Origin: Impatiens glandulifera
Lineage: Eukaryota > Streptophyta > Magnoliopsida > Ericales > Balsaminaceae
Reading direction: 5' to 3'
DNA length: 64,000 bases
Assembly (NCBI RefSeq): GCF_907164915.1
Contig: NC_061867.1
Coordinates: 31,989,751 to 32,053,750, forward strand
Shown here: piece after piece, positions 46,401 through 59,699 of the stretch
How positions within the stretch are numbered: position 1 is the first letter of the stretch
Layout: each line of letters begins with the position of its first letter
Notes under the pieces: model-generated
Seen by the model: the letters and a program-made list of their open reading frames with translations, nothing else
Told to the model about the DNA's origin: nothing
Database searches by the model: none
Program-made: the position numbers and the translations under genes

Positions 46401-46450
46401 ATTTTTTAAATGTTTTCCCCAAATTTTGGAAGATTACCTTGATATGTTCT
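42850..46450 (-). mobile_element. Decayed Ty1/copia element, right-arm copy
   Basis: Minus-strand partner of 15660-19420. Longer open pieces survive here: 46376-46116 (86 residues, near-identical to the left ORF, part of a gag-like or leader region); 45039-44830 (YLRYGSNKIINE, LKDVLYLPDFKYNLLSLVKL; protease to pre-integrase); and 44315-43899 (138 residues starting MFGCLCYMTITYPQKSKF, with REIKCVFIRLYSN and VVFYGKK; integrase end and linker). RT and RNase H are reduced to scraps, and LTR-like sequence lies at 42850-43260. It cannot transpose. Confidence 0.82.
43340..43419. repeat. (TA)40 microsatellite
   Basis: Uninterrupted TA dinucleotides for about 80 bp. The left-arm partner (about 18911-18928) has only about nine, so the run expanded or shrank after duplication. 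Confidence 0.97.
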
Positions 46451-46489
46451 TTTGTCTTCCTCTTTTTCATCTTCAAGAAAATATCTTCC

Positions 46490-47430
46490 TTGAAAATCAA
46501 ATGACTCTAATACGATATAAAGATCTAGTACTCTCAATAGAAGGAAACAACCAGATAAATAAATAAAAATAACAGAATAGACAAACTTGCATTGCTAGAA
46601 GAAATTTCAATTCCCTTGGTTCAGAACTCTTTTTTATCATAGTGACTATCCATTTCAATGAATCCACGCTACATTTTACCTTCAAATCACCATCCTAGAG
46701 GTAAAAAATAGATCGGTCTTGAAGAACATGGTAGCATACGAGGTTTTTTCATCATTTTGACCATTGATTTCGCCCATTACATCGATATGACAAATGGGAT
46801 GGTCGACACTTAAGAGAGTAAACAATTGCTAAGGGAATGAGTGATCATAGTGAACCAACTAAAGAGCAATGAGAGGAAATTCAGTTATGCAAAATGATTA
46901 GTTAATTTAACAATCTAACAAAAAAAAGTGTTGTAATTTTATCAAACATAATCGAAACGTGACAAGTATTATAGATGTCGTTGTAGGGTTAATGATACAA
47001 AATGTCATTTATGCAACACATTGCTTGCATTTATCTTATTTTTGTTGTAAAGGAATTTAAATGTTTTTTCTATCTTTATAGGTGTTAATAAGTCTTACAA
47101 TAAGATCTAGTCAACAAATGAATTTGTTCATATTTACTCATTTGGAAGGATTATAATTTTAGAGTTTTACAAGGTAATTAAAAATATGCAACACTAATTT
47201 AGGTGCAAATAAGGAATTTATGGGTTCATAATATTTCATAGCATAAACTTGCCTATAATTTTATGTCACAATTTTCTTTTATCAAAGTTATTCTATCGCC
47301 GTTAACATATAAACAACATTAATACTGATATAATAACATTAATAAAAGTTTTTTAATGTAGTCATGAGTTTATCGATTCAATTTTTGGGTTATTCTAGTT
47401 CGTCGGTTTTGTTTCTTCAAATTTTATTTT
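46490..47430. other. Right-arm segment missing from the left arm
   Basis: Contains a piece of family E (46870-47430) and about 380 bp without recognised features. The flanks join directly at about 15643 in the left arm, next to a short duplication. Because family E is continuous elsewhere, this is a loss on the left, not a gain on the right. Confidence 0.75.
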
Positions 47431-50400
47431 TTTAGACATTTCTAAAATTGAACCAAAATGAATATATTCTAATATAACCGATCAGATTTCAAATTTCATA
47501 TTCGATTAAAATTTTGAATAATTCAAATTCAAACCGAAATTGATTTTCTTATATCTTTTACTGTCAAATATTGAATTTGAATATCTTAATTGAAAAAAAA
47601 ATTGAATCAAGATGTTGAATGACAAAGATAAATGTTGAACGACAAAGATAAATCTTGAATTCGAAATAGGTGTCGAACGAAAAAAATAGATCAAGACTTA
47701 AGGGTGTCAAGTCTTGACAAATATAAGCTCTAGAGATAACAAGATTAGATAGATCGAAGCTCTAGAGGAAAAAATAACGAGATTAGATCAATAGTCTCAT
47801 TTTTTAGGTGGATGGTAGGACGGGAGATGAGTAGCTGAAGAATCTTTTATATGGGAATATAGATGAAAAGGGAGGTGGAGGCTGAAAGATTAGGTTAAGA
47901 GAATAAAGATGAAGAAGGGAGGAAGGTGGCAGCTGAAGGATTAGGTTAAGAGAATAGACATGAGAGATGCTAGAGAGATTATTTGATTAGGTTAGTGAAT
48001 AGAGAGATTATGTTTAGAGAATATATATATAAGGAGGGTGGATAAGAAATTAGGTTTAAAAAATTTAGATGAGGTGGCGACGGAATTAAGTTTAGAGAAT
48101 ATTGAAGAGGTGGCGACGGATAAGGAGTTATGTTTAGAGAATATATATCAGGTGGTGGTGACTAAGGAATTAGGTTTAGACAATATAGACAAGGGATATA
48201 ATAAATGATATAATATACAATATATAATAAATTAAATAATTTTTTCAAAAAGGTTCATGTATATTAAAAAGGAAAAAATTGCTTAAACATAACGATAAAG
48301 AATGACATTAAAATAAAACCAGAAAAAATGTTACTCAATAATTTATTGAGCTCATAAATTCTTAAAAAGAACGATTAACTCCCTGATAGACTTTACTGAC
48401 TTTCTGAACTAATCTCAGAAAATATCATAATAATAGTATTGTGAATGATACGATTCGGACGACTATAATCATTGAAAGTTCGACGATTTCTCTGCAACCA
48501 GATAATCCAAAAAATAAATAAATGGGATGGTAACTCTAATATGTAGTTCTCTTATTTCAGTTGTATCAATCCAAACATCCATGCAACTACCCAAAAACAT
48601 CTCAATATCAGTTTTTCAATTAAAGATTTAGGCAAAGCAAATTATTTTTTGGGATTAGAAATTTACAAAACTATAGCTGGTTTATTTGTTAACCAATGCA
48701 AATATGTGTTGAATATTTTAAACGACACAGGATTGACGGGCTGCAAACAAGATGAGTCCCTATGATTAAAGGAACAAAATTGAGTAACTTTGATAGTTCA
48801 ATATTTGTTGAACCAGAAAAATTCAGAAGATTAATCGGATGATTAATATACTTGAATTTTTCTCGTCCTAATATAAGTTTCAGCGTACAATAATTGAATC
48901 AGTTTATGCATAACTCGTTAAATGTACATTGGGAGGCAGCTTTGCATATTGTACGATATCTTAAAGGCTCACCATCATTGGGGTTATTTTATCCTAGTAA
49001 TTCTAACTTTTTACTTGAAATTTTTTCAGATGAAAACTGGGCTATGTGTAGTGATGTCACAATTTTCTTTTATCAAAGTTATTCTATCGCCGTTAACATA
49101 TAAACAACATTAATACTGATATAATAACATTAATAAAAGTTTTTTAATGTAGTCATGAGTTTATCGATTCAATTTTTGGGTTATTCTAGTTCGTCGGTTT
49201 TGTTTCTTCAAATTTTATTTTTTTAGACATTTCTAAAATTGAACCAAAATGAATATATTCTAATATAACCGATCAGATTTCAAATTTCATATTCGATTAA
49301 AATTTTGAATAATTCAAATTCAAACCGAAATTGATTTTCTTATATCTTTTACTGTCAAATATTGAATTTGAATATCTTAATTGAAAAAAAAAATTGAATC
49401 AAGATGTTGAATGACAAAGATAGATGTTGAAGGACAAAGATAAATCTTGAATTCGAAATAGGTGTCGAACGACAAAAACAGATCAAGACTTAAGGGTGTC
49501 AAGTCTTGACAAATATAAGCTCTAGAGATAACAAGATTAGATAGATCGAAGCTCTAGAGGAAAAAAATAACGAGATTAGATCAATAGTCTCATTTTTTAG
49601 GTGGATGGTAGGACGGGAGATGAGTAGCTGAAGAATCTTTTATATGGGAATATAGATGAAAAGGGAGGTGGAGGCTGAAAGATTAGGTTAAGAGAATAAA
49701 GATGAAGAAGGGAGGAAGGTGGCGGCTAAAGGATTAGGTTAAGAGAATAGACATGAGAGATGCTAGAGAGATTATTTGATTAGGTTAGTAAATAGAGAGA
49801 TTATGTTTAGAGAATATATATAAGGAGGGTGGATAAGAAATTAGGTTTAAAAAATTTAGATGAGGTGGCGACGGAATTAAGTTTAGAGAATATTGAAGAG
49901 GTGGCGACAGATGAGGAGTTATGTTTAGAGAATATATATCAGGTGGTGGTGACTAAGGAATTAGGTTTAGACAATATAGACGAGGGATATAATAAATGAT
50001 ATAATATACAATATATAATAAATTAAATTATTTTTTCAAAAAGGTTCATGTATATTAAAAAGGAAAAAATTGCTTAAACATAACGATAAAGAATGACATT
50101 AAAATAAAACAAGAAAAAATGTTACTCAATAATTTATTGAGCTCATAAATTCTTAAAAAGAACGATTAACTCCCTGATAGACTTTACTGACTTTCTGAAC
50201 TAATCTCAGAAAATATCATAATAATAGTATTGTGAATGATACGATTCAGACGACTATAATCATTGAAAGTTCGACGATTTCTCTGCAACCAGATAATCCA
50301 AAAAATAAATAAATGGGATGGTAACTCTAATATGTAGTTCTCTTATTTCAGTTGTATCAATCCAAACATCCATGCAACTACCCAAAAACATCTCAATATC

Positions 50401-50845
50401 AGTTTTTCAATTAAAGATTTAGGCAAAGTAAATTATTTATTGGGATTAGAAATTTACAAAACTATAGCTGGTTTATTTGTTAACCAATGCAAATATGTGT
50501 TGAATATTTTAAACGACACAGGATTGACGGGCTGCAAACAAGATGAGTCCCTATGATTAAAGGAACAAAATTGAGTAACTTTGATAGTTCAATATTTGTT
50601 GAACCAGAAAAATTCAGAAGATTAATCGGATGATTAATATACTTGAATTTTTCTCGTCCTAATATAAGTTTCAGCGTACAATAATTGAATCAGTTTATGC
50701 ATAACTCGTTAAATGTACATTGGGAGGCAGCTTTGCATATTGTACGATATCTTAAAGGCTCACCATCATTGGGGTTATTTTATCCTAGTAATTCTAACTT
50801 TTTACTTGAAATTTTTTCAGATGAAAACTGGGCTATGTGTAGTGA
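47264..50845. repeat. 1791-bp tandem duplication, right arm only
   Basis: Unit 1 is 47264-49054 and unit 2 is 49055-50845, near-identical by eye. The junction agtgat|gtcacaa joins the end of a copia RNase H piece to the start of family E sequence, with only two bases shared at the breakpoints. Each unit holds a family E end, the composite minisatellite, a LINE tail and a copia RT/RNase H piece. Confidence 0.92.
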
Positions 50846-51284
50846 TACACGCAAGTCTGTTACATGATACTGTATCAAACTCGGTGAAGCCTTGATATTC
50901 TGGAAAACAAAAAAATAAGTGACTATTTCTCGATCATCTGCAGAAGCTGAGTACAGTAGTATGGAGACAACAGTATGCGAATTAAAATGGATATCATTTC
51001 TGCTCAAAGACTTCCACACACACTACAAACTGCCTATACCCATAAGATGTGATAACAAGGTTGTTATTCACATTATAGAGAATCCAGTCTTCCACGAAAG
51101 AACAAAACATTTCGATATTGATTGTCATCTTGTTCGGGACAATTTCAAGCAAGGATTCATCCGACCAGAACATGTGTATTCAAAACTACAAGAGGCTGAT
51201 ATTTTCACTAAATCATTGGAGTTTAAAGCTTTTTATAATCTTAGAAGCAAGACGAATCTCAAAGATATTCATCTTGAGGGGGAA
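50395..51284 (+). pseudogene. copia reverse transcriptase end and RNase H
   Basis: A degraded RT end (SIKDLGKVNYLLGLEIYKT, near 50405) is followed by MHNSLNVHWEAALHIVRYLKG and CSDTRKSVT with a TGA. Then comes a long open piece from 50919: SRSSAEAEYSSMETTVCELKW, CDNKVVIHIIENPVFHERTK, DIDCHLVRD and EADIFTKSLEF. These are the diagnostic blocks of Ty1/copia RNase H, with catalytic Asp/Glu residues in AEAEY and CDN. The purine tract TGAGGGGGA at 51275 ends it. Several stops and a frameshift upstream make the whole inactive. A truncated duplicate of the first half is in unit 1 at 48600-49055. Confidence 0.9.
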
Positions 51285-51514
51285 TGTAAGAATTATATAT
51301 ATAATTTATATAATGCTAGGAATGCCTAGTTATTGAGTTGTAATAGTTCAAATTAGAAGTTTAATATAATTTTATATATTCTTATATAGTTGAATGGTCA
51401 TTGTATAAATTAGACTTATATAAATAAGGAACACTATTCTAATTATCCATTATCGTGAATACATTCTGAATTATCTTTGGTTAATATCATAAACCTAATA
51501 GTTTTCGGTTATCA
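51285..51514 (+). repeat. Short 3' LTR of the copia fragment
   Basis: TGTAAGAATTATATATA directly after the polypurine tract, with a probable end at ...CGGTTATCA (51514), giving about 230 bp. The 5' LTR was not found. The left-arm partner is 12451-12690. Confidence 0.65.
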
Positions 51515-52429
51515 GATTTCATTTATGTCAACTCTTTCTGCAGGACCACATTGGTGGAGTAACATTGTTCAATTTCTAAGTTTGAAAAAATTATAATTTA
51601 ATTATCTATATTACTAAGATAATCACATGGTAATCGATAAATTAATAAGATATTTTGATTGAAAAAATATATAAAAATATATAAAAATAATAAATATTAA
51701 AATTGTAATTCCAATATAAGAAAAGTAAAATTGAGAATTACAACTATTGTATCAAAATTATAATCCTAATTATTAATATAAAATGGTTTAACCTACATTC
51801 AAATTGAAATTAGTCCCTTAAATTCAAATTTTAATTATACCAAACATACATGGGCATTTAATTTAAATTAATTAACATAATTAATTTAAAAGATTATTTG
51901 TTTTGAAAGAGTGTCGCCAATTGATTTTTTTTAATTAATAAAATTTGACATACGTATATAAACGTATTGACCAGAGTTTTATTTTAGTTCGTAATTTTGT
52001 GATACTCAAAAAAGGCTTTCGCGCTTCTTTCTCTACACCAGTTTTAAAAACGGTCTCTACTTATAAAGTTGGGTTTTGAAAATCGGTTGTATAACTTTTG
52101 AGTTTTAACTGATTATTCTTCTAATCCTAGTCATGCTTCTAGGTTTTAGCGTTATTTAAGATATTGAAACGATAATATTTAAATACTGGTACTTATTGCG
52201 GATGATAACTAGAGAGAAAATATCCGAAGAATATTAGTCATTTTTAAAGTCATTAGAGTTTAGAAATAAACATCAAACAAGAATTTATTGAAATATTTGT
52301 TGAAACATCCTAAAAATATTTAAAATGCATTTTCTATTTTTTCGGGATTTTTAGAAAATAATGTGAACTCCAAAAATTATAAAAATAATTTTGAATTTTG
52401 AAAATTATAACCAAACAGGCCTTAAGACC

Positions 52430-54130
52430 AGAGTCTTATGCCTAGTGTTCGTTTTTATCAGGCGAGGTCAAAATATCCTCGGTATGGGTCGAGGCTCAGA
52501 ATCTTTGGTTGGAGTGTCGAACTCCCTCGATCGAGGTGCTAAGGACTCTCGGTCCTTGGCTAATCTTACTAGTCTAGGTGTAAAAACCTATTGATCTCGG
52601 GCTAGCTCTAGGCTAAGTCCCTCGGTCTTGGGTGAGGGAGATCTCTGTCCTAGGGTTAGAACTTTCAGTCATAGAGTTAGGACTTTCGATCCTAGGGTTA
52701 GTACTCTCGGTCCTAGGGTTAGAACTCTCGGTCCTAGGGTTAGGGAGTCTCAGTCCTAAGTGAAAATCCTCGGTCGGAACTCTCGATCCTAGCTCAAGAA
52801 CATCGGCCCTATGTCTCGGTCTTAGCTCAAGAACATCGGTCCTAGGTCGATTTTATTGGTCCTCGATCTCGGTTCGGACCAAGGATCCTCGGTCGGATCT
52901 CTCAGTCCTAGACTAATGAGCCTCGGTCCTCAAGAACACGAATGTAGTTTTTTTTAATTCATTTTTTTAACTCTGATTATTTAATCTTAGAGCTTGAGTA
53001 GTTTCACAAAGATCTTGGGAACATGTTGATCATCATCTCAAGGTATCAATCGACCTAAATGATGATCAATTTGTTCAAAATAGTTTTTGATGAAAAATTG
53101 GGTTTTTGATTTTAAAGTTGTTTTAAAGTGTAAGGACTAAGGAGTTATCAAATAGCTTCCTTATACTATATATACTTGATTGATACCAAAATAAGAACAC
53201 TAGTTGTTTGTTTTGATCAAATCAAGAACTCAAACATTTCAATTAATTTTGAAAATTTTAATTTTAATCAAACATGATCTAAATAGTTGTCCAACATTAT
53301 TACAATCATGTTGGGAAACATTGTGGGTTGTGATTCAACATAATTAACCCAATAACAACAAACCCATTTTATCTAGGGATGAATTTTCAACCATAAAATA
53401 CCATAAACATCAAGCATACAAGCTTATGCAATTTGAAATATATAAATTTCAAATTCAAACTGTAAATATGAATTAAAGGGTGATTGGAACTTTACCATGG
53501 ATTGGAGAACACTCATTGATCCTTAGGAAAACTTTCTGGATGCTTATATCCAAGCTTTAAGATCTCAAACAAAAAATTCTAAAAATTAGAAAACTTCAAG
53601 CTTTAATGGCGGATTTTTGATTTTCTTCAATTTGGAGGTTATGAGTTGATTCTTTGGCTTCAAAATTACTCAGGGAAGCTATTTATAGCATTCTTAAATC
53701 GATGATCCAACTCAGTGGATTAGATCAGCCAAAATTCATTAATGCTATTTCCCTATTCTTAGCTCAAGTGCCCGGAATAGGGATGATTCATCCTTATTTC
53801 ATAGGGAAGAATGATCACCATCGTAGAGTGATCATTCTAGGATTTGAATTAGTCAATTTGGAGGACCAATGGTCAAGTTCCAAAAAGACAAGCTCAACAC
53901 GGATCTTCAGAGCTTATCCACTCCGATGTCGTATTGGAGACAAATGTGTTGCTCAAAATGACGTTGTTTTGAGTGTCTTTGGGCATTCCGTCCAGCACCG
54001 TTGCGTTTGGACTGTCCGTTAACGCCCGGGCGCGCATTTATATGGCTGCAACCTGTTACGCGGCTCTTTTCTAGGCGCTGAATTTTCATCTAGCGCTCAT
54101 CCGATGGTCCTAGCATGCGCTGTAATTAAT
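52430..54130 (-). mobile_element. LTR-like element B, right-arm copy
   Basis: Partner of 9740-11530. CTCGGTC minisatellite at 52450-52930, TATA (reverse) at 53679-53687 and the GC-rich patch at 54000-54120. A plus-strand ORF of 122 residues (53654-54022) overlaps the promoter half in antisense. Only its second half is open in the left arm, where it codes a near-identical 64 residues, and no family is recognised, so it is not called a gene. Confidence 0.5.
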
Positions 54131-57059
54131 TCCTTTAATTTTGGCCACACAAATAGATCACAAATATTTTTTTTATTAAATCTTAGGGGTTTATTTGAAA
54201 TTAATTTTTCATTTACCTTATTAGCTTTAATTTTGATCTTTTTAAATAAAAAATATTAAAATAAATATAGAAAATATTTTACCAATTTTTGTTTTGTTTT
54301 TGTATATTTTTAATGTTAAATAAATAATTGTTTTAAATGAAATAGATATAACAATTCATTCTAAATTATTTTTTTGGTCTCTTATTTTTCTTAAAATTAT
54401 TTTTAGATAAATGAGTATAACATTTATTATAAATAATTTTATTTTTAATATTTTAATTATTTTCCTTAATTAATTAGGCTTTAATTATTATAATAATTAA
54501 TCTAATTAATTATTTTAATTTGACTTTTAACTAGGAGGTTAATTAGTTTGATTTTGTTTCTGTAAAAATAAATATTTTAATATTATAAATTGGAGTATAT
54601 ATTTTTAGTGCTTACGAATTTGATTATAAATTTAATATTTATAAATTTGTATTATTTAACATCTATAATTTTAATTTGTTCATTTTATTTTTTTACATAT
54701 TACTTTTTAGTGAGAAATATATTGACAAAAAATGTAAAAAATATGTCTCATCCATTGATTGAATTGAAAATAAAAAAGAATTATTTATCCTATTAAATTT
54801 TCAATCACTTAAACAATGACACGTGATTTCTTACAATTTTCTTGTCAATAAATTTATCACTCCTTATCATTTTTTATTTGCAAATGTTCTATATGTAATA
54901 TTTATTTAATTTTATAAGAAATATTTTCTTAACAAAATATATATTTATATATATATATATATATAATAAATATTAAAATTTTAAAATCCAGAAGAAGATT
55001 GAAATTGAGATTACACTATTAAAATTCTTAATAAAAAATGAAGTCATATTCTCATTTTATTTTATGAGGTTCGAGAGGAAGGTAAGTCACATGATTTAAT
55101 GAAATTGACATCAAATTAGACTCTAGTTTAGTCTATTATTTTGATTCCACATCCCACTCGGAATTCGAAAGGAAATTAAATTATGAGGCAAAAATTATTG
55201 AGTCGATTTAACGTTTTAAAATTTCGACCATTTTTAGACATTACACAATGTAACAAAAAAATGTTATTTGGTGTAAAATGAAACTAAATAGGCCTTAAGA
55301 AATTTGTGTATTTTTTAAATTGAGATACATTAAAATTTGAAATTAAACCCTTAAATTCCAATTTCAATGTTACCAAACATATCTGTAACAAAGATATTAT
55401 AGTATCCTTGTACTTCTTCTTTTTAACTACAATTTAATATGTATCAGTTTAGAGGGTTATAATTCTATCTCAACTTAAAACACATATTTTAATTTATTTA
55501 TATTATTATAATTGAGTGTATTCGATTAAGGCTTAAGTAGTCTGCAATATACATTATAGTAGAGCTTACACGTTAAACTCCCTTAGGTTTGTTATAAGCT
55601 ATTATGTCCTTGAGTTTTTAGATAATTAAACTAGACCCAAATGGTACCAACAGTTTTTGTAGGAATTAAATCTTCTAACTAAAAGAAATCATACTATAAC
55701 TGTTATAAAATTCTAAATATTACTATTAAAAAATCAAAAAGCCTTTTTAGTAATATAAACAACATCAAAACATTTTTCCCATCTAAATTTTCATTTATAA
55801 ATTAATTTAAATTATTATTGTCATATATATGTTTTAAAATTGGCAATTGAGATCCTCGGATACTAAAGGTCCTTGTTCTTTCTCTATAGGTAGCCTAGAG
55901 GCTCCACCAACCATACTATATATTATATAATATAATAATAATAAAATAAGTATGGAACTTCTAATTTTTTATACTATATAATATATTTATTTATAATTAA
56001 ACAATATCTTAATATCTTAATTTCTTAATTTATAAATAAATAACCCCAACTCAATAATATATAATATATTAATTCCTAATTAAAAATTCATAACTTATTT
56101 ATTCCTAATTAAACTCATTTTTCTACCATTAAGTTATATAATTTATTCGGCTTAATTAAAAAAAAATATATCTCTAATAATAGTTTGTACTATGTTTGAA
56201 AGATTGATTTTTTTTTTCTTTCTCCAAAATATATAATTTATTCATTCCTAATTAAAAAAACCCATAATTTATATATTCCTAATTAAACTCATTATTTAGT
56301 TATATATAATTTGTTCTGCTTAATTAAAAAAATATGTCCCTAAGAATAATAGTTTGTACTATCTTGAAAGATTAATTTTTTTTTATTTCTCTATAATTTC
56401 ATAGAATCATATTATCTGGCGACTTAAATTGAAATTCATTCTCAACATGTTTGATTTATTTAAATTTTATAGTAATTTGTGTATATTTATTCATAGTGTA
56501 AATGTATATTATTTTGGAGTCGGTTTGGAAGTTTATCGACATTTTTTAACACCTTTATGTTAATTTTTTTTTTATCTTTGACCTAAGATATATATTTTTT
56601 CTCTTTAGTATTTTTATTTTTTTGATGTCATGTTTTGTTACTATTTAAAAAGAATTGTATTATATTAGTTTATATGAAAAATATTTTTGCATTTTAAATC
56701 TTAACTCCACCCTTGTTCATAGGGAGGGATAAAAATGTGTAAAGAGGTCACAATGCTTTCGAGGGATGAATATTAACTTATAATGAATTATTTATTAAGA
56801 ATGATATGAAAATAGTTAAGAAATTTTAATTTTACAATTATGTATGCTAATGGGATCTTTTTATTGAAGAGAATAATAATAGGCTTTTGAGATGATGGGT
56901 CGACTTAGAATTAAGTTATTGAACTATACTTGTATTTGGGCTTAAATATGAATTAAAATGTCATCATTAAATTTATAAGTATTTTTAGTTAAGTACTTAA
57001 GTTATTTCTAGAATAGTGTGTCATCTAATTAAACATATTCGTTCACCCAAAACATATAA
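54131..57059. other. Right-arm sequence without recognisable gene
   Basis: Partner of 6771-9739, including the 167-bp tandem pair (56040-56400) and the hydrophobic 68-residue ORF at 54590-54796, which is not supported as a gene. Confidence 0.6.
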
Positions 57060-59095
57060 AAGTAACTCAGCTTAATAAAAAATATATATATGTTTCTAAA
57101 TGAGAAATGATTGGAAATTTGGAGGGAGATCGATGTATCACATTTTTATTTGTTAAAAAATAAAAAATAATTTTTTTTTCCTAATTTTCACACATTCTTT
57201 TATAACCAATTATGTTTACATAATGTTAAGATGATTCTCTTTTCTCTCTCATTTCTCTCTTATTTTCCTATTTTCCAAATGTATTTTTTTTACTTATTTT
57301 CCTAATTTCCAAATGTATTTTTTTTATTAGTTTATATGATTCCTAAATTTACGTATTTTAATTTCTAATTAATATTGTTATTTTGTTTATAATTTAAAAA
57401 TCAAGAAATATTATAATTTAAATCAATCAATAAGAATCCACCTATATATAAGAAAGTACCTAGTTTTTGGCAACAATTCCTCAAACTCTTTAATGATAAT
57501 GAAAATTAAAGGACATTTTCTAAATTCTGAATAACAAAAAAAATGAGATATATTTAATTTTTTTTTGTTTTGGAAATAATAAATCATTCTTTGAAAATGT
57601 AACACATTGTTGAAAATGAGAGACAGTTCATTTATGCAACATGATTAGTTAATTTAACATACTAACAAAAGTGTCATATTCTGATCAAACACCATCGAAA
57701 CTTGCCAAGTATTATAGATGTCGGTGTAGAATTAAGGATACAAAATGTCATTTATGCAATACATTGTTTGCACTTGTCATAGTTTTGGTGTAAAGGACTT
57801 TACAAGTTTTTTCTATCTTTATAGGTGTTAATATGTCTCACACAATAAGTTCCAATCAACAAATAAATTTGTACATATTTACTCCTTTGGAGGAATATAA
57901 TTTTAGAGTTTATCAAGGTAATTAAAAATATCCAACATCAAAATGCACTAATTTAGGTGCAAATAAGGAATTTATGGGTGCATAAATATTTCGCCGCAAT
58001 TTTTTTTACTAAAGTTATTCTATGAACGCTAACCTCTAAACAATATTAACAACAATATAATAACATTGATAAAAGTTTTTTAATGTAGTTATACAACTCA
58101 GGGTGTTTGTCGATTCAATTTTTGGGTTATTCAAGTTCGTCGGTTTAGTTTTTTCGAATTTTTATTTTTTAGGTAATTCGAAAATCGAACTGAATTCGAA
58201 TAAATTCTAATATAACTGAACTGAATTCAAATTTCATATTCACTTCAAATATCACTAGTAAAAACTAAATCAATAACAACTAAATTTAGCGACGGTACCA
58301 TATTAGTGTAGCTGTTGGTAAAAAATAAATCAACAAGGATTCAAATATATCCACCGTGTTTTAATCCTGTGGCCAAATAGTATTTTTTTTTATTTTTTTA
58401 AGTATTAAATATTTATATTTTAAATAAATTGATGCCCTAATCACCTAAATCCTAAATAAGATTTTGAAGGGTTTCACTTCTCTCTGGTATTGTTGCTTCT
58501 CGCACGCACTGACGACTTCAGAAAGTTCCAATTGAAGATGTTCATTATCATTTGCAAACTAACGATTTCAAATCTTCGTAATGCAGAGATACAGTGAGCT
58601 TCCTATCTGGTCTTCTTCGTAAGGGTTTCAATTTACGTCAATGGAGAACCTAGCTCCCCATATTTCTCTGCCACTCATGGATCTATGTTTAAATCTCACA
58701 AAAACGAAGATCAGTTCAACCCTGATTTTACTGAAATCAAAACAATTATTTATTTTTGGTTATTTCTCTCATAAATGCATTTTCATAAATTTTTTAGCAC
58801 ACTTTACCTTTCAGCGATGAAATCAAAACAACTTTTCTCTTCTTCTTTCTCTCTTGTGCTTTTGTATTTTTGTTAGGGTTTCAAGTTTTGAGCTATGGTG
58901 TCTTCTTCATCTGGACCAATCGGCTTGAAAATTTAAGCTGTAAGCAGTTCTGTTGGTGGAACATGAACAAGAATAGGAGGGGAGAAGCATCGGAAGTTGT
59001 TGCGGCATCAGGAACTGATCAACTATTTTTTGTATACAGGGGATTGAAGAAAGCTAAGAAAGATAGTCTGTACTGCAAAAGAGAGAATTAGTAAG

Positions 59096-59327
59096 ATGCC
59101 TCCTTGTGCTGCTGGTAAACTTAGCTCCATCTACCGCGACGTCACCAGGTACTCAATTATTAGATAAATTGAGTTTGGAATCGAAATCAAAATGGAACTG
59201 CTATTGTTAAACTCTAAAAACTTCTGGATTTTATATATTTTCAGACATAGATGGACTGGTAGATATGAAGCTCATCTATGGTACAAGAGTACATGGAATT
59301 AGAACCAAAATAAGAAAGGGAAACAGG
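59096..59327 (+). pseudogene. Captured AP2/WRINKLED-type gene fragment (two exons, one intron)
   Basis: Exon 1 (ending 59148) reads [15 protein letters not shown]. The 96-bp intron (59149-59244, GT...CAG) splits the Arg codon AG|A. Exon 2 (59245-59327) reads [18 protein letters not shown], stop, NQNKKGKQ, then a GTATGT donor after the first base of the next codon. Sequence and intron phases match the first AP2 repeat of the WRI1/AIL-related AP2 genes, where the next exon is tiny. That exon and the rest of the domain were not found. Decay is seen as RGVTR to RDVTR, LWDK to LWYK, and a TAG where relatives have an amino acid. AP2 proteins are plant transcription factors; this piece cannot make one. 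Confidence 0.85.
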
Positions 59328-59400
59328 GTATGTATTACAAGTGTATATTTTCAAAATTGAAATTTATGTTTATATCAAACATCAATTTTTGTTATTGTCT

Positions 59401-59672
59401 GTGTTTTATTCCAATTGTTTGGCATCTTTTTGTGCAAGGTATGGCAAAAATAGTAGTATGCATGAAGAGTTGATCATTTTACATGCGCTTTTGTCTCCCT
59501 ACTCAAACTTGTTCTTCAATTGTCTTTCTGGAGGAGAACTGCATAAAATGGTATTTCCCTATGCCAGTACTGTTTGAAAAGAGACTGTTTGGTATATTCT
59601 TGAGGTAAACATGTTAATATTTGTGTCACTAATTTGTGTTTTATTCCAATTGTTTGGCATCCTTTTTGTGCA
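59401..59672 (+). repeat. Internal short duplication in the CACTA element
   Basis: The 40-bp word gtgttttattccaattgtttggcatc...tttttgtgca occurs at 59401-59437 and 59633-59672, each ending in an acceptor-like tttttgtgca(g/a). They may be two copies of an intron end in captured sequence. Confidence 0.6.
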
Positions 59673-59699
59673 GAGGTGACCTGCCAACTTTATTTTTTC

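Noticed and set aside
53654..54022. 122-residue ORF as a gene
   Set aside because: Only half is open in the left-arm copy, it runs antisense to a likely LTR promoter, and no family is recognised.
54590..54796. Hydrophobic 68-residue ORF conserved with 9092-9298
   Set aside because: The conservation is that of the inverted arms in general; composition is what AT-rich DNA gives, and there is no start context or family.
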